A DNA stretch of 64,000 nt from CADCWK01 sp965218235 (GCA_965218235.1 OZ244596.1:1674001-1738000); one strand, 5' to 3'. Counted from the stretch's first letter, positions 18,632-27,118 are shown. Translations and numbers: made by a program. The notes: generated by a model not told the origin, from the sequence alone.

Positions 18632-19437
18632 CCGACCGGGGGGTGTCGCCCGACGTGATCGTTCCCCTGTTGCGGGACCTGGCGGACGGGCTCCGGCCGC
18701 TGTGTCCGCCCGTGCTTGGAGCCTGGGTCACTGGCTCGGTCTCCCTCGGCGCCTTCGATGTCCGGCGGAGCGACATCGACGTCATCGTCGTGACCGACGG
18801 GGATCTCTCCACCGACCAGGTCGATCGGATCGCCGCGCTTCACAGCCAGCTGGAGCGGGACCACATCCTGGCCCGCCGGCTGGAGGTCCAGTACCTGCCG
18901 ACGGAGGCACTCCGGGACGAGCCGGCCCGGCCGTATCCGGTCGCCGACCACGGCCAGTTCCAGCCGGTGGGGCGGGGCGACCTCGATGCCACGCTTCGCT
19001 GGCTGCTCCGGGAGCGAGGGATTACGCTGTTTGGCCCGACCGTCGGCGAGCTGCCAATCGTTGTCTCGTGGGACGACGTGCTGGCGGCAATGCGGTCCAA
19101 CCTGACGGTCGAGTGGGACTGGTCCGCGACCCGGGCGCCACTGCCCGTGCTCGCCGAAGACGAGGAGGTCTTCTACGCGGTCGCGACCTTGTGCCGGATC
19201 CTGTCGACGGTCGAGGATGGGAGGATCGTCTCCAAGGGCGCGGCGGTCGAGGCCTGGTCGGATCGAGTGTCGGACAGCTGGTTGCAGCTGCTCGGCGAGG
19301 CGCGCCGGCTGCAAGGCGGGCCAGCGGAACCGGGTGGATACGCAAATGTGGACGAGCGGGCGCGTGAGGTCCAGGCGTTCGTCGGCTGGGCCCGGCAACG
19401 CGGCCTGGCCGGGCTTGACCGTCGATCCGTGCGGTGA
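18628..19437 (+). CDS. Nucleotidyltransferase-domain protein (aadA-like, DUF4111-type)
   Basis: The 269-residue protein has an N-terminal nucleotidyltransferase domain with VTGSVSLGAFDVRRSDIDVI, the GS-x(n)-DxD metal and nucleotide site. An all-helical C-terminal part contains RAPLPVLAEDEEVFYAVATLCRIL and SKGAAVEAW, as in AadA-type adenylyltransferases and the DUF4111 family. Members of that fold adenylylate streptomycin or spectinomycin, but many chromosomal relatives have unknown substrates. Resistance is not claimed here. The GTG start overlaps the FGGY kinase stop by 4 nt, which implies co-transcription with a sugar kinase and is unusual for a resistance gene. Confidence 0.8.
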   Translation: MTDRGVSPDVIVPLLRDLADGLRPLCPPVLGAWVTGSVSLGAFDVRRSDIDVIVVTDGDLSTDQVDRIAALHSQLERDHILARRLEVQYLPTEALRDEPARPYPVADHGQFQPVGRGDLDATLRWLLRERGITLFGPTVGELPIVVSWDDVLAAMRSNLTVEWDWSATRAPLPVLAEDEEVFYAVATLCRILSTVEDGRIVSKGAAVEAWSDRVSDSWLQLLGEARRLQGGPAEPGGYANVDERAREVQAFVGWARQRGLAGLDRRSVR

Positions 19438-19550
19438 AGAGCTGATCGAATGGTGAACCGTCCGCCTGACATCCCGATCTGACGGCGGCACGAAGCATTC
19501 GGCGTCACGGTGACGCCTGGGCCAACCCATGATGGCGGTGGAAGGATTGC

Positions 19551-20336
19551 TCAGGCGATGAGGTAGCGACCGGCAATATCGGATGGGCGCGGCGCGACGT
19601 AGCCCAGCCGGCTGGAGATCTGAGCGGCGGCCTCGCCGACCGACCGGGCCAGCTCCGGTAGTCGCCGGCCGACGATGTCCGGGTCGCGCCCCGAGATGCT
19701 GATCGCCCCAACGACCCGGCCGTCCGCGCCGGCGAACGAAGCGGCCGTGCAGAAGGTGCCCAGCTCGTGCTCCTCGTGGTCGACCGCAAAGCCCCGATCC
19801 CGTATCGTGGCCAGCTCAGCGCGGAGCACCGCCGGCTCGACGATGGTGTTGGCGGTGATCGAGTCAAGCTCCGATCCGGCGACCAGGTCCTGTTCTTCCA
19901 CAGCGAGCATGGAGAGGATCGCCTTGCCGACGCCCGTACAGTAGAGCGGCGCCCGGTCGCCGACGGCCGTCCGGGCGGCGAGGCGCTGGCTGGTCTCGAT
20001 CGCGTAGATGTAGAGGACGTGGTCGCCCTCGAGCACGGCCACGTAGATCGATTCGTTGCACCGCTCGGCCAGGGCTCGTGCGATGGTCGCCGCCCGGTCG
20101 CGGACCTCGACGTTGACGCGGACGGTCTGCCCGAGGGCCACGATTGCCGTCCCGAGGGCGTATTCCTCGTTGGCGAGGCGCTCAACGAAGCCGCGGGCAT
20201 GCAGCGTCGAGAGGATCCGGTGGGTCGTGCTCTTGGGCAGCCCGAGCCGCCGGCTGATCTCCGAGAGGGGTAGCCGAGGCTCGGTGGTCGTGAAGACGTC
20301 GAGGAGGTCGAGTGCCTTGAGCAGCGAGTTGTTCAT
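19551..20336 (-). CDS. IclR-family transcriptional regulator
   Basis: This 261-residue regulator has an N-terminal winged helix (about 5-70; LPLSEISRRLGLPKSTTHRILSTL) and a C-terminal effector domain (about 75-250) with YIYAIET, APLYCTGVGKAILS, RGFAVDHEEHELGTFC and GAISISGRD. It is the last gene of the minus-strand operon that starts at 27003, so it probably senses the operon's substrate or an intermediate. The palindrome at 27098-27118 in front of the first gene is the natural candidate operator. ATG 20336 has an AGGTG ribosome site. Confidence 0.9.
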   Translation of the reverse strand: MNNSLLKALDLLDVFTTTEPRLPLSEISRRLGLPKSTTHRILSTLHARGFVERLANEEYALGTAIVALGQTVRVNVEVRDRAATIARALAERCNESIYVAVLEGDHVLYIYAIETSQRLAARTAVGDRAPLYCTGVGKAILSMLAVEEQDLVAGSELDSITANTIVEPAVLRAELATIRDRGFAVDHEEHELGTFCTAASFAGADGRVVGAISISGRDPDIVGRRLPELARSVGEAAAQISSRLGYVAPRPSDIAGRYLIA

Positions 20337-20394
20337 GGCACCTGATCTCTATCGGGAGTGACGACCGGGACGTCTCCCGCGGGCTGTCCGCGTC

Positions 20395-21315
20395 TCAATC
20401 ATCCGGGTTCTCCAGCCAGACATCAAGCGCCCGGACCGTCTCGGCGGCAAGTGGGCCGGGCCAGCGTGTCGTCAGCGGCATCGGAATGCCACGCCGTGCG
20501 ACGACATACTTGGCGGTCGCCGGGTAGGCCTGCCGCAGCAGTCCGTCCAGCAGGACCAGCTCGCGGTGCCGGCGGTGGAGGTCGGCGGAGCCGATCTGGA
20601 AGCTGTCCCAGAGCCCGACGAGCCGGTCGGCGCAGGCCGTCGAGACGACCGCCATGATCCCCCGCGCGCCCATCCGGAGAGAGTCGACGAGGAACGGCAG
20701 GTTGGCCTGGTAGATGATGGTGTCGCTGGCGACCCGGAGCTTGTCGCCGATGCCGTCGAGTGTGCAGGTCGTATCCTTGATCCCCGAGACCGCGTGGGCG
20801 ACGGCTGAGACGACCGCGATGTCGAGCAGGTAGTCGTCGACCTGAGGCCACTCGTAGAGCAATACCGGGACCGGCGACCCGTCCACGAGCCGCAACAGGT
20901 ACTCAGCGTAGTGGACAGCATCTCGGGCAAGTGCGGATTGCGGGATCAGGACCACAGCTGTCACGTCCGTGGCGGCCATCAACTCGATCTCATGGGCGTG
21001 ACCGATCAGATCCGGACCAAGATTGGCGGTCGCGAAGACCGGGACGGCCCCGGCTCGGTCGACTGCCCGCCGGGCTAGCTCCAGCCGCTCCTCCAGCGTC
21101 AGCCACTTCATCTCGCTGCTGCCGCAAACGGCGAACAGGCCGGCCGGGCGCTGGGCGAGTTGCCAGTCGACGTATGCGTCATAGGTCACCCAGTCGATCG
21201 AGCCATCTGAGTGGAACGGCGTTAGCAGCAACGAAATAACGCCCTCGACGGCGATCCGGCGGGCGGGGAGGGCGATCGGGCTGGAGGTGGGTTCGATCGC
21301 TGGGCTCCGGGTCAT
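20395..21315 (-). CDS. DapA/NanA-family (class I aldolase) protein
   Basis: This 306-residue TIM-barrel protein belongs to the dihydrodipicolinate synthase/N-acetylneuraminate lyase superfamily. The Schiff-base Lys is in SGIKDTT (about 175) and the partner Tyr in VPVLLYEWP. The usual GTTGE/GSTGE loop after the first strand is replaced by CGSSEMKWL, so it is neither ordinary DapA nor textbook NanA, and the substrate is probably different. Its start overlaps the stop of the sialidase-like fusion gene by 4 nt (ATGA), tying it to glycan breakdown. The likely job is retro-aldol cleavage of a keto-acid sugar, which is inferred from context. Confidence 0.85.
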   Translation of the reverse strand: MTRSPAIEPTSSPIALPARRIAVEGVISLLLTPFHSDGSIDWVTYDAYVDWQLAQRPAGLFAVCGSSEMKWLTLEERLELARRAVDRAGAVPVFATANLGPDLIGHAHEIELMAATDVTAVVLIPQSALARDAVHYAEYLLRLVDGSPVPVLLYEWPQVDDYLLDIAVVSAVAHAVSGIKDTTCTLDGIGDKLRVASDTIIYQANLPFLVDSLRMGARGIMAVVSTACADRLVGLWDSFQIGSADLHRRHRELVLLDGLLRQAYPATAKYVVARRGIPMPLTTRWPGPLAAETVRALDVWLENPDD

Positions 21316-23345
21316 CTGGGATCATCCTGGCCATTGCTGGCAATTGCGGTATCCGGAGCAGAGCGGTCGAAGGCCGGAGCCAGGGTCTCGATCCAGGCCT
21401 GATTGAACGCGTAGTGATTGCCGCTGGAAACCAGATGGATCGTGCCGTCCGCGCCCTGCGTGGCGGAGAGGTACCCCTTCGGCTCGGCATGGTCCGGTGT
21501 CATGGTGAACGTCCCGGTCCAGGCGCCGCCGACGAGCTCGTGTTCGCCGTATCCGGGCGTGACCAGCTTCTTTACCGGCCATGTCCGGCAGCCATCCCAG
21601 GAGAGCGCGGCGAACAGGCCGGTCCCCGTGCGTTCGCTGCCGGCGGCGTCCGTGAAGGACAGTGACCTGGCGAACGAGCAGAGCAGGAACGGGCCATCGT
21701 GCAGCCGGAGTAGGACTGGCCGCTGGCCGCTGCGGATCGAGTCGAACTCTGACCACGAGCGCTCGAACGTCTGGCCCATGTCGCGGGAGATGCTGAGCGG
21801 CATCCGGTCGCTCTCGGGTCGGAAACAGCGGCCGAAGGCGACGATCTCTCCGTCGTCGTTCTGGGCCACCGCGACGTGGATGCCGTTCATCCGCCCCGGT
21901 GGGATCGTCCAGGTCGCGCCGTTGTCGCGGCTGATGTAGAGGCGACTGCCGTTGACGGCGTTGTCGTCACCGGGCAGGACGAGCGTGCCGTCCGGAGCCC
22001 GGAAGACGAGGTTGGCGGGCTGGGCCTGGCCGTTGGCGTGGTCGGCGATCAGGGTGCGGGTGGGCGACCAGGTCGCGCCGGAGTCCAGCGAGGTCCGCTG
22101 GTAGATGATCATCTGGCCCCAGGTCCCGCCGACGCCGAGCCCACCGAACAGGTGGATTGCGTCGCCCTCGCGCCAGAGGAAGCAGCCCGTCATGTTGCGA
22201 TCTGGCGCGTCCCAGTACAGCGACGCGTCGTCCCAGGTGTGCTGGCCGTAGCGCAGCCGGCTCCCGACGAGCGACATCTCCCGGCCTCGCTCGCTCTCGC
22301 AGCTGAACCAGACGGCGAGCAAGTCGCCGTTCGGGCATTCGATGATCGTCGGGCAGTGGTTGTGACGGGAGAACAGTGGGCCGTGGGAGTTGGCCCGGAT
22401 CTTGACGTAGGGCTTCGGGAACCGGAAGAAGGGTTCTGGAGCGATCGGTTCCGCGCGTACCGGCGTCTGGTCCACGCGACGGTGCAGGTTGGACGGCTCA
22501 GGCAGGGGTTGACCGACCGCCTGTGGCAGGGTGCCGATCGCGACCCGAAACCCGGTCAGCCAGGAGCGGTCCTCGGGCAGGGCGCCGGCCCGGTTGCTGG
22601 AGCGGAGGAACTCTGGCTGCGTGCTGTGGCTGCCGCCACGGGCGACGCGGAAGTCGCCGGCGACAGGGCCGAGCGGGTCGGTCTGGTCGCCGGGAAGATA
22701 CGGCCCGTACCAGTCGAGGCACCATTCCTCGACCAACCCGTGGACGTCGCGCAGTCCCCACGGGTTGGCGGGTGTCTGGCCGACGGTCAGGGGCGGCGCC
22801 TCCTGGGCGAGATCGTATGGCCCCTCGGTTGGGTCCGGGTACCAGGTCAGGCGCTGGTTGCGGTGGAAGGTCTCGGGGAGAGTGTCGCCGGTCCAGTAGC
22901 GCGTCGTCGTGCCGGCCCGCGCGGCGTACTCCCACTCCGCTTCAGTCGGGAGCCGGTAGTGGCGCCCATCCTGAGCCGACAACCAGGCGCAGAACGCGAC
23001 GGCGTCGTGCCAGTTGACCTGGACGACTGCCTCGTCGTCCCCCTGCGAGAAGCCGAGATAACCGTGGAAACGGGCGTGGTCCGGGTCGAACCGCTCGTAC
23101 TGCGCGTTGGTAACCGGGGTCTCCGCCATCAGGAACGGCCGGGCGAGCCGGACGACATGCGCCGGCGCCTCGTCGTACTCACCGCCGGCAACATCCGCCG
23201 GGTCAGCGTCGGGACTGCCGGGCGGGGCGCCGCCGGAGAACGGCGCGCCCATCATGAACGAACCAGCCGGGATAGCGACGAAAGCCATTCCGAGGTCGTT
23301 GGTCAGTCCTGCCTGTTGGTCGCTCGCCGCCGTCGTTGCACGCAT
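21312..23345 (-). CDS. FGE-like domain fused to sialidase-type BNR domain
   Basis: This 677-residue protein has two parts. Residues about 15-275 are an FGE-sulfatase (SUMF1/EgtB/PvdO-like) domain: MAFVAIPAGSFMMGAP, PVTNAQYERF, LPTEAEWEYAARAG, GLVEEWCLDWYGPY, VARGGSHS and GFRVAIGTL. The RGGS segment lacks both copper-binding cysteines of true formylglycine enzymes, so sulfatase activation is unlikely. Residues about 310-660 form a sialidase-like beta-propeller with four Asp-box motifs (SLDSGATWS, SRDNGATWT, SRDMGQTFE, SWDGCRTWP). There is no signal peptide. ATG 23345 follows GGAGGAA; the frame stays open further upstream but there it runs through the hairpin and the binding-protein gene. It is the fourth gene of the sugar operon. 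Confidence 0.85.
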   Translation of the reverse strand: MRATTAASDQQAGLTNDLGMAFVAIPAGSFMMGAPFSGGAPPGSPDADPADVAGGEYDEAPAHVVRLARPFLMAETPVTNAQYERFDPDHARFHGYLGFSQGDDEAVVQVNWHDAVAFCAWLSAQDGRHYRLPTEAEWEYAARAGTTTRYWTGDTLPETFHRNQRLTWYPDPTEGPYDLAQEAPPLTVGQTPANPWGLRDVHGLVEEWCLDWYGPYLPGDQTDPLGPVAGDFRVARGGSHSTQPEFLRSSNRAGALPEDRSWLTGFRVAIGTLPQAVGQPLPEPSNLHRRVDQTPVRAEPIAPEPFFRFPKPYVKIRANSHGPLFSRHNHCPTIIECPNGDLLAVWFSCESERGREMSLVGSRLRYGQHTWDDASLYWDAPDRNMTGCFLWREGDAIHLFGGLGVGGTWGQMIIYQRTSLDSGATWSPTRTLIADHANGQAQPANLVFRAPDGTLVLPGDDNAVNGSRLYISRDNGATWTIPPGRMNGIHVAVAQNDDGEIVAFGRCFRPESDRMPLSISRDMGQTFERSWSEFDSIRSGQRPVLLRLHDGPFLLCSFARSLSFTDAAGSERTGTGLFAALSWDGCRTWPVKKLVTPGYGEHELVGGAWTGTFTMTPDHAEPKGYLSATQGADGTIHLVSSGNHYAFNQAWIETLAPAFDRSAPDTAIASNGQDDPR

Positions 23346-23369
23346 TGCGGGTGTTGTTCCTCCCGGGCG

Positions 23370-23407
23370 GCCCGCCGACCCCGGCTGAAAGACCAGGGTC
23401 GGCGGGC
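23370..23407 (-). promoter_or_regulatory. Intercistronic hairpin after binding-protein gene
   Basis: The arms at 23370-23381 and 23396-23407 form a perfect 12-bp stem with a 14-nt loop between the solute-binding-protein stop and the next start. There is no U-run after it. Such structures below binding-protein genes usually stabilise the upstream mRNA and lower expression of the downstream genes. That role is inferred here. Confidence 0.65.
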
Positions 23408-23428
23408 GAACACCGTGATGGGGTAGGG

Positions 23429-25045
23429 TCAGGCCAGTCGGGACTGCGCGTCGTTGTAGATCTCCTCGATCCGGTCGGTCCCGCCGGAGACGGCGGACTC
23501 GGCGATCGAGGCGTAGTCGTCCAGCGAGAGCTGGCCGAGGATGACCTGGTCGTAGGCCGGCTCGAGGATCTCGCCGGCCGACCGGTTGAGGTCCTGGAGT
23601 TCCTTGGCTTCTTCGACGGTCAGCGGCGGGACGGCGACCGGCTTGCGCAGACCGGGGTCGTTGGCCGTCAACTCGAACCAGCTGTCCAGCTCGGCCGAAC
23701 CGGACCAGAGGAAGGTGATCGTGTCGTCGATCGTCAGGGCGAAGTCGAGCAGTCCGGTGCCGGTGTCGGACTGGAAGGTCCGGAATGGATCGCCGGCCGA
23801 GGCGTACTGGGCTTCGATCTCGGGCAGGAGTGTGTTGCGGCCTGACGCCATCAATGCACTCAGGCCGGCGGCGGAGTAGTCCTCGATCGTCGCGGGGAGT
23901 GGCGCGTTGCGGGTGAAGTGCTGACCTTCGATGCCCCAGTTGGTCGTGTCGATCCCCTCGGGGGAGAGCATCCAGTCCATCATCCGGACGATGGCGGCCG
24001 GGTTGCCACTGTTGGCGCCGATCGCCCATCCCTCGCGGATGAAGTCGTAGTCGCGCTGGCGGGCGCCGAGCGGTCCGGCCAGGGTTGGCAGCGGCTGCCA
24101 GCCGGCGGTGTCGGGGGTGACGCCGCGCAGGGCCGCGTTCCAGTTGGCGGCGAACGACATGTTGTCCCAGGTGAAGAGCCCCTGGCCGCTGCTGTTCTTC
24201 GTCTGCCAGGCGTCGGCCGGGGTGATCGAGAACTCCGTGTCGAGCGTGCCGTTGGCGTAGGCCCCGGCAAGGTACTCCAGCACAGCGCGGAACTCCGGCC
24301 GGGTCGGGCCATAGACCCAGCGCCCGCCGTCGATCTGCTCGTCGAAGTAGATCCCGCTGCCGCTACCGAGCGGGTAGGCCACGATCCCGATGATCTGGAG
24401 GGTGTTATTCCGGTTGGTCCAGCCGACCGAGCCGGGTGTCGCCGCCTTCATGGCCGCGATCACCGGCAGGAGTTCGTCCAGCGTCGTCGGCGGGGTCAGG
24501 CCGAGCTGCTGGACGATGTCCATCCGGATCATCGGCATCGGGGCCAGCCGGCGCCAGTTGAAATACAGGCCGGGGATGTAGTAGAGCTCGTCGTCGACGT
24601 AGAGGGCGCCGAACTGCGGGTTGGAGGCGAGGTACTTCTGGATGTTCGGGCCGTTCTCGGCGATGAGCTGGTTGAGCGGCAGCAGGACATCCTGATCGAG
24701 GAACTCCCGGATCTCGGCCAGATTGGCGACGTAGAGCAGGTCGGGGACCTGATCGGTCGACAGGATCGTCTGGCGTCGAACCGCCCAGTCGGAACTCGGG
24801 ACCGGTTGGAACGACAGCCGGACTCCGGTCTGCTCGGCGATCCGCTGGTGAGCCGGCGCCTCGTTACGGATCGGCTGGACCGGATTCTCGCTCCGGGTGG
24901 CGGTGGCGTCGTATGACTCTGGCGCGTCCTGGGCAAGCCCCGCTTGCGGAGCGGCGGGCAGGACGAGGGCCGAAGCAGCCACGGCCGAACCGGCGATCAG
25001 GCTGCGGCGGGAGGTCGCGGCGTCGGAGAGTGAGTGGTGCGTCAT
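23429..25045 (-). CDS. ABC transporter solute-binding protein (LplA/family 1 type)
   Basis: This 538-residue exported protein has a twin-arginine leader, SRRSLIAGSAVAASALVLPAA, at residues 12-32. The mature part is a periplasmic-type sugar-binding fold with VPDLLYVANLAEIREFLDQ, ALYVDDELYYIPG and a C-terminal ILEPAYDQVILGQLSLDDYA segment, typical of LplA/YtcQ binding proteins that carry oligosaccharides. There is no lipobox Cys, so anchoring is not evident. It is the third gene after two permeases, followed by a stabilising-type hairpin. No ATPase gene is in the operon, so a shared MsmK-like ATPase is expected elsewhere. Confidence 0.88.
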   Translation of the reverse strand: MTHHSLSDAATSRRSLIAGSAVAASALVLPAAPQAGLAQDAPESYDATATRSENPVQPIRNEAPAHQRIAEQTGVRLSFQPVPSSDWAVRRQTILSTDQVPDLLYVANLAEIREFLDQDVLLPLNQLIAENGPNIQKYLASNPQFGALYVDDELYYIPGLYFNWRRLAPMPMIRMDIVQQLGLTPPTTLDELLPVIAAMKAATPGSVGWTNRNNTLQIIGIVAYPLGSGSGIYFDEQIDGGRWVYGPTRPEFRAVLEYLAGAYANGTLDTEFSITPADAWQTKNSSGQGLFTWDNMSFAANWNAALRGVTPDTAGWQPLPTLAGPLGARQRDYDFIREGWAIGANSGNPAAIVRMMDWMLSPEGIDTTNWGIEGQHFTRNAPLPATIEDYSAAGLSALMASGRNTLLPEIEAQYASAGDPFRTFQSDTGTGLLDFALTIDDTITFLWSGSAELDSWFELTANDPGLRKPVAVPPLTVEEAKELQDLNRSAGEILEPAYDQVILGQLSLDDYASIAESAVSGGTDRIEEIYNDAQSRLA

Positions 25046-25127
25046 CGGGGAATCCTTGCGTTGGCGGCCCGGAGCGGGTCGGGATCGGACGGTGGCGTCG
25101 GATGGACGGGACGAGATCCTCGCTGGT

Positions 25128-26018
25128 CTAGCCCTTGAGCGAACCGATCATCACCCCCTTGACGAAGTAGTGCTGGACGAACGGGTACACGATCAGGATC
25201 GGCACGGTCGAGACGATGATCGTGGCGTACTTGAGCGTCTGCGGGACGACGGCGAAGTTGCTTCCGGCGCCGATCTGCGACGTCTGGTCATAGCTGCCTT
25301 CCAGCAGCATCCCGCGCAGGACGAGCTGGAGCGGGAACTTGTCCTGGTCCGTCAGGAAGATCAGCGGACCGAAGAAGTCGTTCCAGTGGGCGACCGCGTA
25401 GAAGAGCAGCAGGGTGGCGAGGATGGGTTTGGCGAGCGGGATTGCGATCTGCCAGAACATCCGGATCTCGTTGGCCCCGTCGATCGTGGCCGCGTCGAAG
25501 ATGTCCTTCGGGATGCCCATGAAGTACGTCCGCATGATGAAGACGTAGAAGGGGGAGATCGCGCCGGGCAGGACGATCGCCCAAATCGTGTTCATGATCC
25601 CGAGGTTAAGGACGAGCAGGTAGAGCGGGATCAGACCGCCGGAGAAGAACAGGGTGAACAGGACCATGAACGTGCCGAGCCTGCGCCCGGAGAACTGCGG
25701 CCGGGCCAGCGGGTAGGCGCAGAGGGCGGTCAGGAACAGGTTGATCGCTGTCCCGACCGTCGTGTAGAGGACCGAGTTCGCCATCGAGCGCAGGATCGAC
25801 TGGTCCGCGAAGACCGTTCGGTAGGCGGCCAGCGACAGATCGACCGGGAAGACGGTGACCTCGCGCCGGAGGACGGCGTTGCCGTTGCTCAGGGAGACCA
25901 CCAGGATCTGGTAGAGCGGGAAAGCCGTGACTACGACGACCACCAGCATAATGAGGATCAGCAGCCAGTCGGCCAGGCGGGAGCCAAGGGTCGTGCTCCG
26001 GATCGTTGTCGTTGCCAT
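25128..26018 (-). CDS. ABC transporter permease, LplC/YtcP type
   Basis: This 296-residue permease has six predicted membrane helices. The EAA loop, which docks the ATPase, is DAATIDGANEIRMFWQIAIP (about 192-211). The C-terminus reads QHYFVKGVMIGSLKG, a close match to the GVMIGSLKG end typical of LplC/YtcP carbohydrate permeases. GGGAG precedes the start. It is 13 nt after the partner permease gene, so the two are co-translated. The imported ligand is probably an oligosaccharide or complex sugar, inferred from family. Confidence 0.92.
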   Translation of the reverse strand: MATTTIRSTTLGSRLADWLLILIMLVVVVVTAFPLYQILVVSLSNGNAVLRREVTVFPVDLSLAAYRTVFADQSILRSMANSVLYTTVGTAINLFLTALCAYPLARPQFSGRRLGTFMVLFTLFFSGGLIPLYLLVLNLGIMNTIWAIVLPGAISPFYVFIMRTYFMGIPKDIFDAATIDGANEIRMFWQIAIPLAKPILATLLLFYAVAHWNDFFGPLIFLTDQDKFPLQLVLRGMLLEGSYDQTSQIGAGSNFAVVPQTLKYATIIVSTVPILIVYPFVQHYFVKGVMIGSLKG

Positions 26019-26031
26019 GGAGTGCTCCCTC

Positions 26032-27003
26032 CTACCAGAGACTGGAGTCGGACAGTCGGCGGGCGATCGCGTTTGAGGAGACGACGAAGATCAGCCCGAC
26101 CAGCGCCTGGAACAGGCCGACGGTCGTGGCATAGCTGAAGTCGGAGCCTTCGAGGCCGCGGCGGTAGATGTAGGTCCCGAGGACGTCGGCGGTCTCGCGG
26201 GTGGCGCCGGTGTAGAGGAGGAGGATCTTCTGGTAGTCCAGCGTCATCATGGCGCCGAGCCGGAGCAGGAAGAGGACGGTGATCGTCGGCGCGATCGAGG
26301 GCAGGGTCACGTCAAGGATGCGCTGCCAGCGGTTGGCCCCGTCGACCCACGCCGCCTCATAGAGGGTGGTGTCGATCGCCGCGATGGCGGCGAGGTAGAT
26401 GATTGCTCCCCAGCCGGCCGACTGCCAGATCTCGGCGGAGACGAAGATCGTCCGGAACCAGTCGGCGTCGAGCAGCCAGAGTTTGGGCGTAATCCCAACA
26501 GCGTCGACGATCTGGTTGATGATGCCGTCGGTCGCGAGGAAGCTGGTGATCATGCCGGCGATGACGACCGGGGCGATGAAGTGGGGCAGGTAGCTGACCG
26601 TCTGGACCGAGCGGCGGAAGCGCTCGGAGCGGAGCTCGTTGAAGAGCACGGCCAGAATGATCGGGATCGGGAAGCCGAAGACGATCTGATAGATGTTGAT
26701 GACGAACGTGTTACGGATCAGCTTCCAGGAGTACGGGTCGCCGAAGAAGTCGCGGAAATTATCGAGCCCGACCCACGGGCTGCTGAGGATGCCGCGGGAG
26801 ACCGAGTAGTCCTTGAATGCGAGCAATACGCCGTACATCGGGGCGTACTGGAAGACGGCGAAGTAGATCACCGGCAGGGTGAACAGGGCATACAGATGCT
26901 TGTCGCGGCGCCAGGCGCGGCTGACACGGTTGGTTCGGGCGGGCGAGACATCGTAGCTCCGAGTGTCGATCTGGCTGGCGGATGGGCTGACGGCTCGAAC
27001 CAT
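26032..27003 (-). CDS. ABC transporter permease, LplB/YtcO type; first gene of operon
   Basis: This 323-residue permease opens with a polar segment, then HLYALFTLPVIYFAVFQYAPMYGVLLAFKDY, a hallmark of LplB/YtcO permeases. WVGLDNFRDFF follows, and then the EAA loop YEAAWVDGANRWQRILDVTLP. About six membrane helices are visible. It heads the six-gene operon running down to 19551. An IclR-type palindrome lies 95 nt upstream of the start. It forms the heterodimeric channel with the next gene. Confidence 0.92.
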   Translation of the reverse strand: MVRAVSPSASQIDTRSYDVSPARTNRVSRAWRRDKHLYALFTLPVIYFAVFQYAPMYGVLLAFKDYSVSRGILSSPWVGLDNFRDFFGDPYSWKLIRNTFVINIYQIVFGFPIPIILAVLFNELRSERFRRSVQTVSYLPHFIAPVVIAGMITSFLATDGIINQIVDAVGITPKLWLLDADWFRTIFVSAEIWQSAGWGAIIYLAAIAAIDTTLYEAAWVDGANRWQRILDVTLPSIAPTITVLFLLRLGAMMTLDYQKILLLYTGATRETADVLGTYIYRRGLEGSDFSYATTVGLFQALVGLIFVVSSNAIARRLSDSSLW

Positions 27004-27097
27004 TGGCTAGCATCCTTGCTGGCGATCTGGCGGGAGGGCATGGTCGACATCGATCACCGATAGGCGGGACTGCGGCCGCAAGTCGGCTTCGATGTAC

Positions 27098-27118
27098 ATG
27101 TTCCATATTATGGAACAT
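27098..27118. promoter_or_regulatory. Palindromic operator, probably for the IclR regulator
   Basis: The core TGTTCCATATTATGGAACA (27099-27117) is a perfect 9-bp inverted repeat around one base, extended by one more pair on each side. Another ATGGAAC half-site follows at 27130-27136, exactly 20 bp (two helical turns) from the first. IclR-family proteins commonly bind TTCC/GGAA palindromes of this size. It lies between the operon's first gene and the divergent NTF2-like gene. The minus-strand stretch beside it also has a weak TTGGGC-N18-TATAAC promoter. Nothing else is seen in the 319-nt gap. Confidence 0.75.

Noticed and set aside
18628..19437. Calling this gene an antibiotic-resistance determinant
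   Set aside because: Only the nucleotidyltransferase fold is visible. The context is a sugar kinase, and many chromosomal relatives do not modify antibiotics.
21876..23426. 516-codon plus-strand frame opposite the sialidase-type fusion
   Set aside because: The minus strand carries Asp-boxes and FGE motifs in order; the plus frame has none.
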